A stretch of 64,000 nucleotides of DNA from positions 1-64,000 of the forward strand of contig NZ_WOEZ01000008.1 in the NCBI RefSeq assembly GCF_013177735.1, given 5' to 3'. The stretch is from Paraburkholderia elongata. GTDB lineage: Bacteria > Pseudomonadota > Gammaproteobacteria > Burkholderiales > Burkholderiaceae. Positions 58,068 through 64,000 of the stretch are shown here, one piece after another. Under the pieces are notes generated by a model. The model was not told where the DNA came from. It was given only the letters and a program-made list of their open reading frames with translations, and made no database searches. How positions within the stretch are numbered: position 1 is the stretch's first letter; every line of letters starts with the position of its first letter. The position numbers were made by a program, and so were the translations under genes.

Positions 58068-59453
58068 TCAGTGCGAGTTGGCTGCTTTCGTCTTGTGCGC
58101 GTGCTGCGCTCGCGCGCCGCGCTTGCCATGAGCGGGCGTCGCCGCGGCTGGCTGAGGCGCTACGGTTGCGGCTGCGTCAGAAGCAGCAGTAGCCGCCGCA
58201 GCGTTGGCCATCGCCATATGGGTGTCGAGCAAGCCGGCCATGGCGGCCTGCTGGTTCTGCATCATCTGTTCGATGCGGTGCTGCTGGGCGGTGGTTTCAC
58301 GCGTCAGGCGCATCAGAAGCACCGTCTGCGTAATGCCAATCGCGACCGTCATCAGCAACGCGCCCACCACGATCGACAGCATCCATTTCATGCGGCGTGA
58401 ATGGTCGGTGGCGGCGAGACGTTGATCGGCGATCACTCCATACAGGGCGTCGACAGTATCGGCGAAGGCCGTCGCACGCGCACGGTCGAGTTCAGGCGCG
58501 GCACGCAGCGCTGCCGCTGCAGCTTCGGCGCGTTGGGCTTCCCGGAACGAGGGCGCAGCGAACGCGGCGTTTGCGTGCGCGAATGCAGATGCAGATGCAG
58601 ATGCGGATGCGGATGCGGATGCGGGCGTAGATACATTACCCGGCGGCTCGGCGGCCGGCTTCGGTTCAGCAGCAGCCGCACCGGACTCGGCCTCGGATTC
58701 CGACGAAGTCGACGCACGCTCCGCTCCCGCATTCGCGGCTTCGGCGCCGGCGGCTTCTCGCGAAGCCGTCGTCGCCTTGGCAAAGGTCGCCGCAAAGCGC
58801 TGCGGCGGCATAGGCGGTTTGGCACCGCCCGAACTCGATGCAGCCGCTGTATCTGCCGTCGAGGCACCCGGCTCAGCCGCCTGGCGCAGCGCGGTGACGC
58901 TGCGCGCCACGGTCGCCGCCGCCATCGCAGGCGTGAGCGGCGCGGCCGCGTCACGTGTCGACGCCGCCGGCTTCTCTTCAGCCGTCGCCTCTGCGGCACC
59001 CTTTGCATTCCCGAATGCCAACTCGCTAACAGGCGATGCCGTCGCCTCCACGGCCTCCATCTCCAACCCGCTCAATTGCGCATTCACCGGCGCCGGTTCA
59101 TCGGATTTCACAGCGCGAGGCGCGCGGCGCGCTGCCCTTGCCTCCAGCGACACGCCGTCGGCATCGATCGCGCCAACTGCTGCGAGCACGACATCGGGTA
59201 ATTCAAAGCCATGCAGCGTGCCTTGCCGGACGTCGATGTTCATCGCTTCCAGCGTGGCGCGGGTGGGATCGTCAGGGAACAGGTCGAGCGTGCAGTCGTC
59301 GCGTGAGGCGTCGCTCAGTTGCGCGAGACGTTGTGCCGAGCGCGCGGCGCGCGCCAGCTTGTTTTCAGTTTCGGTCGAGACGGTGGCCTGACGCCGCTTC
59401 TTCGAAGCGGTGCGCTGAGGCCGGGACTGCGTGGATGCTGCGGAATCTGCCAT
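58068..59453 (-). CDS. Ala-rich membrane-anchored protein of unknown function
   Basis: The 461-aa product starts MADSAASTQSRPQRTASKKRRQ. The N-terminal about 345 residues are very Ala/Glu/Pro/Ser-rich, apart from DCTLDLFPDDPTRATLEAMNIDVRQGTLHGFELPDVV (about 50-87). One span lies at about 362-388 (WMLSIVVGALLMTVAIGITQTVLLM), followed by a Gln/Met-rich coiled coil (RETTAQQHRIEQMMQNQQAAMAGLLDTHMAMANA) and a basic tail. The FPDDP region near the start looks like the only conserved globular part. Topology suggests a long cytoplasmic N-terminus. No function assigned. Confidence 0.75.
   Translation of the reverse strand: MADSAASTQSRPQRTASKKRRQATVSTETENKLARAARSAQRLAQLSDASRDDCTLDLFPDDPTRATLEAMNIDVRQGTLHGFELPDVVLAAVGAIDADGVSLEARAARRAPRAVKSDEPAPVNAQLSGLEMEAVEATASPVSELAFGNAKGAAEATAEEKPAASTRDAAAPLTPAMAAATVARSVTALRQAAEPGASTADTAAASSSGGAKPPMPPQRFAATFAKATTASREAAGAEAANAGAERASTSSESEAESGAAAAEPKPAAEPPGNVSTPASASASASASASAFAHANAAFAAPSFREAQRAEAAAAALRAAPELDRARATAFADTVDALYGVIADQRLAATDHSRRMKWMLSIVVGALLMTVAIGITQTVLLMRLTRETTAQQHRIEQMMQNQQAAMAGLLDTHMAMANAAAATAASDAAATVAPQPAAATPAHGKRGARAQHAHKTKAANSH
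58585..58620. repeat. In-frame hexamer repeat encoding Ser-Ala pairs
   Basis: Three GCAGAT and three GCGGAT units (plus strand) in the Ala-rich protein gene encode SASASASASASA. Copy changes would alter linker length only. Confidence 0.95.
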
Positions 59454-59585
59454 AGAGAAAAAAGCGGTCGTCGCCGGAAAGCGGGCGCCGAACACCGCTC
59501 GTCAATGCCATTGGAATTTTTCGAGACCGCATTGTCGCATGGCCGCCCGCCCCCGCCGAAGCCATTCGCCGACGTTTTTCCGTTT

Positions 59586-59759
59586 TTAAGACGGCGCCTC
59601 GTCCTGCCGGAACTGCTTGACGCCGTGCAGTTGACGCAAGCGTGCGCAGATCGCTTCATATTCGGCATTCGACGCGGAGTGCCAGCGGCAGCCGTTTGCT
59701 TTATGCTTGGCCGCACGGCAGCGAGAGCTAAAGTCCGCAGGCGCTTCGAATGACCGCAT
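59586..59759 (-). CDS. Possible small protein, 57 aa
   Basis: MRSFEAPADFSSRCRAAKHKANGCRWHSASNAEYEAICARL continues to a basic, Cys-containing end. The start lies next to the plus-strand epimerase gene, giving a divergent pair. Codon use is plausible but the ribosome site is weak and no family is recognised. Could be a chance frame. Confidence 0.35.
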   Translation of the reverse strand: MRSFEAPADFSSRCRAAKHKANGCRWHSASNAEYEAICARLRQLHGVKQFRQDEAPS

Positions 59760-59774
59760 TTGACCAACCGAACT

Positions 59775-60881
59775 ATGCAGAGCATGACCCCTTCCGCTTC
59801 GACGATCGCCCTTGCCACCACGCTGCGTGATCACTTCACTCGCGTGGTGCTGCCGCTGTGGCGCGGACCCGGTTTCAACCCCGCTCTGAAGCTGCCATAT
59901 GAAGCGGTCAGCGCCGAAGGTCTCGAGCCATTGCCCGCGGAGCGCTACAGGGCGATGGCGTGCGCGCGGCAATTGTTCGTGTTCTCGCAAGCAGGCGATG
60001 CGGCCCATGCGCAAGTGCTATTCGACTCGCTGATGCACACCTTTCAGGACACGCGCCACGGCGGATGGTTTTATAGCGTGGATGCGAAGGGCGCGCCGCT
60101 CGACACCACAAAAGACTTGTACACGCATGCGTTCGTCGTGTTTGCCTGTGCGGAATATGGCGGCCGTTCCGGCAACCGCGACGCGCTGGAGGTCGTGCAT
60201 GGCACGTCGGCACTGATTCAGTCCCATTTCGCTGCCGACGGTGATCTGTTCAACGCCGCGCTCACCGCGGACTTCGCCCGCGTGACCGGCACGCCGATCC
60301 AGAATCCCCTGATGCACCTGACCGAAGCCTGGTTGGCCGCCCGCGACGCCACGCGCGACAACGCCTTCGACGCCGCGTTGCGCCGTCTTGCCGGCGCCGT
60401 CGCGCATCACTTCGTGCATGCGCCGACCGGCTGCATCGCCGAATTGCCGATTGGCGCGGACGACAACCGTCTGGAACCGGGGCATCAGTTCGAGTGGTTC
60501 TGGCTGGTCAACCAGGCGGGCGCGTTGTTCGAGGCCTCAGGTCTCGACGAATCGCTGACGCGCGCATTCAGCTTCGCGCAGCAATATGGCGTGGACCCGC
60601 AAGCGGGCGGCGTGTGCGCCTCGCTCGACGAAACCGGGCGAATCAAAGACGCCACCCAGCGGATCTGGGCCCAGACGGAATATCTGCGCGCACTGGCGAG
60701 CCATGACGACCCCGCAGTGCTTGCCGCGCTGCCGAGGCAAATCGAGCTTTTCCGGCAACGCTTCCTGCGTCCGCAAGGCTGGTTCGAATGCAAAACGGCC
60801 GCTGGTGACGTGGCGCGTGCCGACATGCCGTCGACCACCCCCTATCACCTTGCGACCGCCTATGACGCGTTGCCGTGCTAA
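59775..60881 (+). CDS. AGE-family (N-acylglucosamine 2-epimerase-like) sugar isomerase
   Basis: The 368-aa (alpha/alpha)6-barrel protein has RQLFVFSQAGDAAHAQVLFDSL, HGGWFYSVDAKGAPLDTTKDLYTHAFVVFACAEY (active-site Arg/His region), NPLMHLTEAWLAA, PGHQFEWFWLV and IWAQTEYLRA. The spaced His residues fit the general acid/base pair of AGE/YihS/cellobiose-2-epimerase enzymes, which interconvert aldoses and ketoses or epimerise C2. The substrate is not predictable. ATG 59775 or 59784 are both possible; an upstream TTG (59760) is also in frame. Confidence 0.9.
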   Translation: MQSMTPSASTIALATTLRDHFTRVVLPLWRGPGFNPALKLPYEAVSAEGLEPLPAERYRAMACARQLFVFSQAGDAAHAQVLFDSLMHTFQDTRHGGWFYSVDAKGAPLDTTKDLYTHAFVVFACAEYGGRSGNRDALEVVHGTSALIQSHFAADGDLFNAALTADFARVTGTPIQNPLMHLTEAWLAARDATRDNAFDAALRRLAGAVAHHFVHAPTGCIAELPIGADDNRLEPGHQFEWFWLVNQAGALFEASGLDESLTRAFSFAQQYGVDPQAGGVCASLDETGRIKDATQRIWAQTEYLRALASHDDPAVLAALPRQIELFRQRFLRPQGWFECKTAAGDVARADMPSTTPYHLATAYDALPC

Positions 60882-60934
60882 GCGCCGGCCGCCGTCTTCC
60901 GGACATCGGCGTTAAAAGCCGACTGACCGGTCAA

Positions 60935-61210
60935 TCAATATGCTTCGCGTTGCCAAGGGCCCCAATCGGCGTCGGCAGTTTTAAATCGCGTGTAGGTCGC
61001 GCTTTGTCCGGTGGGGGTATCCGATGTGTCGCCGTGCGGCTTTTTATCGGTGGTGTGAAGGGCGAAAGCCTGGTGGTTTTCGGCATCGACCGTGATACGG
61101 CCGACCGGGTCCGGGGTGTCTTCTTGAGGTGATTTCGACTCCAGTATCGCGAGATAGGGGGTCAAACGACTCCAAAACGAGGTGAGTTCTTCTTGCAAAT
61201 AATGTGTCAA
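60935..61210 (-). CDS. Hypothetical protein, 91 aa, TTG start
   Basis: A TTG at 61210 follows AGGAAAAACA, a good ribosome site. The product, beginning THYLQEELTSFWSRLTPYLAILESKSPQ after the Met and ending WGPWQREAY, is acidic and hydrophilic with several Trp/Tyr. No signal peptide or known family. The 219 nt between this start and cspA (61211-61429) hold no other gene. Confidence 0.6.
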   Translation of the reverse strand: MTHYLQEELTSFWSRLTPYLAILESKSPQEDTPDPVGRITVDAENHQAFALHTTDKKPHGDTSDTPTGQSATYTRFKTADADWGPWQREAY

Positions 61211-61429
61211 TGTTTTTCCTGGATGTGTAATACAAGCAGTTTACTCTACCGGCTGGGGCACCCCTCCAAAATGCTTTCTGGGCCCCAAAAGGGCCCCATC
61301 AGGGGAATACCCGAATACTTGTTGATTGGCGTCCATCATAAAGACGTGATACAACTCGTACTTCGCGCTCGATCTCGTGTTGAGAAATAGCGGTCGCGAA
61401 TGCAACACACAACATTTACTGGATTAAAA

Positions 61430-61633
61430 ATGGCAACAGGTACTGTGAAGTGGTTTAACGATGCAAAGGGCTTTGGCTTCATCACCCCGGACGACGGCGG
61501 CGAAGACCTGTTTGCACACTTTTCGGAAGTTCAAGGCAGCGGCTTCAAGTCCCTGCAGGAAAACCAGAAAGTGACGTTCGAAGTCAAGCAAGGCCCGAAG
61601 GGCAAGCAAGCTGCGAACATCCAGCCGGCCTAA
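61430..61633 (+). CDS. cspA: Cold-shock domain protein (CspA family)
   Basis: The 67-aa OB-fold protein starts [22 protein letters not shown] with the RNP1 (KGFGFI) and RNP2 (LFAHF) nucleic-acid-binding motifs. It acts as an RNA chaperone and antiterminator. A long AT-richer 5' leader, as is common for csp genes, and a strong terminator frame it as a single-gene transcript. Confidence 0.97.
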   Translation: MATGTVKWFNDAKGFGFITPDDGGEDLFAHFSEVQGSGFKSLQENQKVTFEVKQGPKGKQAANIQPA

Positions 61634-61680
61634 GTACCAACAGGTACTTTGAGGCACGCTTAGGCGCTTGCGTCTGATGC

Positions 61681-61712
61681 AAAATGGCCCGCTTCGGCGG
61701 GCCATTTTCTTT
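61681..61712. terminator. Terminator with UUCG tetraloop after cspA
   Basis: A perfect 12-bp stem AAAATGGCCCGC/GCGGGCCATTTT with loop TTCG, then CTTTT. It serves cspA and, in the other direction, the converging chemoreceptor gene. Confidence 0.9.
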
Positions 61713-61756
61713 TGCAGATGCCCTCTTTTGGGGCGCCTGTGCGGCGTGTGTACGAT

Positions 61757-63379
61757 TTAAATGGCCCGCATCGCCGGCCGCCCAAACTCCGCCGTTTGCC
61801 CTCGCATCTCGTCCATTTGTTGCGTCCGCAACACAGTTTCCGAAATTTCGAACACGGAAACGGCCTCCTTCAGTTGCTGCGTCTGCTGATGCAGTGAGGC
61901 TGCCGCTGCGGCGGCTTCCTCGACCAGTGCCGCGTTCTGCTGCGTCATCTCGTCCATCTGCACCACCGCCTGGTTGACCTGCTCGATGCCCGTGCTCTGC
62001 TCGAGCGACGACGCGCTGATCTCCGCCATCATCTGCGTGACGCGCGAGATCGACGCGGAAACGTTGCTCATCGCTTCGCCGGCATGTTCGACCAGCGTCG
62101 AACCGCCCCGAATCTCGGCAACCGACTCACTGATCAACGTCTTGATTTCCTTCGCCGACTGCGCGCTGCGCTGAGCCAAGCCACGCACCTCGCCCGCCAC
62201 CACGGCAAAGCCACGGCCCTGCTCGCCCGCGCGAGCCGCTTCGACGGCCGCGTTCAGCGCGAGGATATTGGTCTGGAACGCGATGCCGTCGATCACTGAA
62301 ATGATCTCGGCGATCTTGTCCGAGCTTTGCGCGATGCCGCGCATCTTGTCGACCACTTCGTTGACCACTTCGCTGCCGCGCGAGGTCGCCTCGAGCGCGG
62401 TTTCGGCGAGCGCATTGGCTTCGCGGGCGTGATCGGCGTTCTGCCGCACCGTGGCGGTCAATTCCTCCATGCTCGACGCGGTTTCTTCGAGCGACGCCGC
62501 CTGGTTCTCGGTGCGAGCCGACAGATCGGCATTGCCGGTGGCGATTTCGTCCGCGCCGAGGTGGATCGAGTCGGCGGATTCGCGCACGGTTTGCACGGTG
62601 CGCGCCACGCTGGCCTGCATTTTCGCGAGGCCCGAGAACAGACGGCCGATTTCATTGGTGCCGCGCGAAGCGATCGGCTGGTCGAGACGCCCTTGCGCAA
62701 TGCGGTCGAAGTGACGGCCGGCTTCTTCCAGCGGCGCCACCACGCCCCGGCGCAGCGCCGCATATACCCCAAACGTGCCCACGATCAGCACCAGCAGGAT
62801 CGCGATGCTAACGCCGCGGAACAACGTCATGCGTGCATCGATCGAATCGAGCGATGCACGGCTCGCGGCGTCGCCGAATTGCACGAAGTTGTGCGACTCG
62901 GCGAGGTACGCGTCCTGGAAGCCTTGGGTCGGCTGGTCGAGAAAGGCCTGGATATTGTTCGCGTCGAGAAACTGCACCAGTTCCGAGAGCGCGTCGTGCA
63001 GCTTTTTATAGCGCTCGGCGAGCGCGGCGGCGCGGGTGCTGTTTTCGTCGCTGGTTTTCTGCGCGCTCATGAAGGCGCCGAACGACTGATCGGCGGCCGT
63101 CAATTGTTCGCGGGCGTGCTGCACGATGTCGGTCGGCTCGGCGCCGCCGCGCACCATGCGCGTACCGGCGCGCGACAGGTTGATGCGCGCATCCATCAGG
63201 TGCTGGGTCGTTTCATTGACCGCGTCCACCTGCTTCAAGGCGATGCTCGACAGATCGCCCACGTCGTCGTGCGTGCGCGTGAGCGACCAGAACCCCAAAC
63301 CCACCGTGACAAGCTGGAAAACGCAGAATGCGGCCAGAACACACAACAGGCCGGATGCGACCTTGATCTTGCTGAACAT
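61757..63379 (-). CDS. Methyl-accepting chemotaxis protein (Tar-like)
   Basis: The 540-aa chemoreceptor has TM1 at about residues 8-33. A four-helix periplasmic sensor domain follows (about 34-190, with the TarH-type [15 protein letters not shown]). TM2 is at about 191-213, then a HAMP domain (about 214-268). The cytoplasmic coiled coil has the hairpin tip [44 protein letters not shown]. There is no C-terminal NWETF-like CheR/CheB tether; it ends [11 protein letters not shown] 63379 with AGGTG upstream is preferred to a GTG 9 nt earlier. Confidence 0.96.
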   Translation of the reverse strand: MFSKIKVASGLLCVLAAFCVFQLVTVGLGFWSLTRTHDDVGDLSSIALKQVDAVNETTQHLMDARINLSRAGTRMVRGGAEPTDIVQHAREQLTAADQSFGAFMSAQKTSDENSTRAAALAERYKKLHDALSELVQFLDANNIQAFLDQPTQGFQDAYLAESHNFVQFGDAASRASLDSIDARMTLFRGVSIAILLVLIVGTFGVYAALRRGVVAPLEEAGRHFDRIAQGRLDQPIASRGTNEIGRLFSGLAKMQASVARTVQTVRESADSIHLGADEIATGNADLSARTENQAASLEETASSMEELTATVRQNADHAREANALAETALEATSRGSEVVNEVVDKMRGIAQSSDKIAEIISVIDGIAFQTNILALNAAVEAARAGEQGRGFAVVAGEVRGLAQRSAQSAKEIKTLISESVAEIRGGSTLVEHAGEAMSNVSASISRVTQMMAEISASSLEQSTGIEQVNQAVVQMDEMTQQNAALVEEAAAAAASLHQQTQQLKEAVSVFEISETVLRTQQMDEMRGQTAEFGRPAMRAI

Positions 63380-63421
63380 CGTGGACACCTAAAGCAACGA
63401 ATGACGGGAGCTACGTCAGGG

Positions 63422-63448
63422 TTAACGGCAAGGCCGAACTTTGCTTGA
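63422..63448 (-). promoter_or_regulatory. Sigma28 (FliA)-like promoter of the chemoreceptor gene
   Basis: Minus-strand TCAA, 15 bp, GCCGTTAA, compared with TAAA-N15-GCCGATAA: three of four and seven of eight matches. It lies 43 nt before the ATG, the usual place for late flagellar/chemotaxis genes. Confidence 0.6.
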
Positions 63449-63646
63449 GATCAATATCGTCAAAGATCGCCTTACAACCCCTTTTCATCGTTCAATTCCG
63501 CAATTTCCGTCATTTTGCGCAACAATGCCGCGCAGATATTTTGGATTCACCTTGACGCGGTGCGTCAGCGCTTCCTAGAGTGGGTAGGGACTGCACAACG
63601 CACGCCGGTGCAGATGCCACTGCGGGCCATGCCCTAAGGAATCACG

Positions 63647-64000
63647 ATGACCGACATCCTCGACCGGGCGCGCGGCGCACTGCATGCCCAGCCGTTCAGC
63701 ATGCTGCTAGGTGCCGACCTGATGCATACGGGCACCAACGAACTGACGCTATGCCTGCCAATCCGCGACGAGCTGCGGCAACAGCATGGCTTCGTGCATG
63801 GCGGCGTCATCAGTTATCTCGCCGACAATGCGCTGACGTTCGCCGGCGCGCTGTCGCTGGGTCCAAGAGTCGTGACGGGCGAGTACAAGATCAACTATCT
63901 GCGGCCGGTGGTGAACGGCACGCTGATCGCGCGCGCGAAGGTCGTCTACGCGGGCCGGCTTCAGGCAACCTGCCAATGCAATGTGTATGTGATGGACGGT
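63647..64000 (+). CDS. PaaI-family hotdog thioesterase (3' end outside the window)
   Basis: 118 codons are visible, starting MTDILDRARGALHAQPFSMLLGADL after AAGGA. The hotdog signature QQHGFVHGGVISYLADNALTFAG and GEYKINYLRPVVNGTLIARAKVVYAGR place it in the PaaI-like acyl-CoA thioesterase group. It would hydrolyse aryl- or acyl-CoA thioesters. The gene is cut by the window edge. Confidence 0.92.
   Translation, partial: MTDILDRARGALHAQPFSMLLGADLMHTGTNELTLCLPIRDELRQQHGFVHGGVISYLADNALTFAGALSLGPRVVTGEYKINYLRPVVNGTLIARAKVVYAGRLQATCQCNVYVMDG

Overview
The window reads as a chromosomal segment of a GC-rich betaproteobacterium of the Burkholderia/Paraburkholderia type. The assignment rests on gene order (leuC-leuD-leuB-asd-fimV next to sdhCDAB-sdhE-gltA, gntR and mdh), a PHB-type intracellular depolymerase with a Cys nucleophile, a DUF3563 small protein and a YbhGFS-like exporter. 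This is inference from the sequence alone. I see no rRNA, tRNA, CRISPR array, insertion sequence or prophage.

Positions 1-6134 (minus strand) hold the leucine operon leuC, a small entericidin-type lipoprotein, leuD and leuB. Two hairpins follow, then asd and the start of a fimV-like gene. Between leuB and asd lie a promoter-like sequence, a short Thr/Ile/Lys-rich ORF and two mutually exclusive hairpins, which look like an undescribed attenuator for asd. A DUF1479 oxygenase-like gene and a divergent AraC regulator follow (6383-8844).

Positions 9003-23703 are a central-carbon block. On the minus strand are sdhCDAB, sdhE and gltA. A GntR/HutC regulator lies upstream, with an 18-bp perfect palindrome before it. 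On the plus strand are mdh, a CitE-like lyase, prpC, a small secreted protein, prpD and acnA. Positions 23807-28544 carry a NarL/BvgA-type response regulator, its broken and catalytically degenerate hybrid kinase, a coupled unknown membrane protein and an OmpA-like lipoprotein.

Positions 28696-34034 are a TetR-controlled MFP-ABC-OMF efflux operon. Positions 34136-40497 are a polyamine-type ABC importer with a divergent MocR regulator. Next come a very large DUF748 protein, a DUF1254/DUF1214 lipoprotein, a PaiB-like protein and a copper ATPase with a textbook CueR operator. A GST, PhaZ, a cupin protein and a flavin reductase follow.

From 53443 the window becomes more accessory. It holds a hipBA module with operators phased at exactly 27 bp, a 3-hydroxyacyl-CoA dehydrogenase, several small conserved or secreted proteins, simple-sequence repeats, an AGE-family epimerase, a cold-shock protein, a chemoreceptor with a sigma28-like promoter, and a truncated PaaI-type thioesterase at the right edge.
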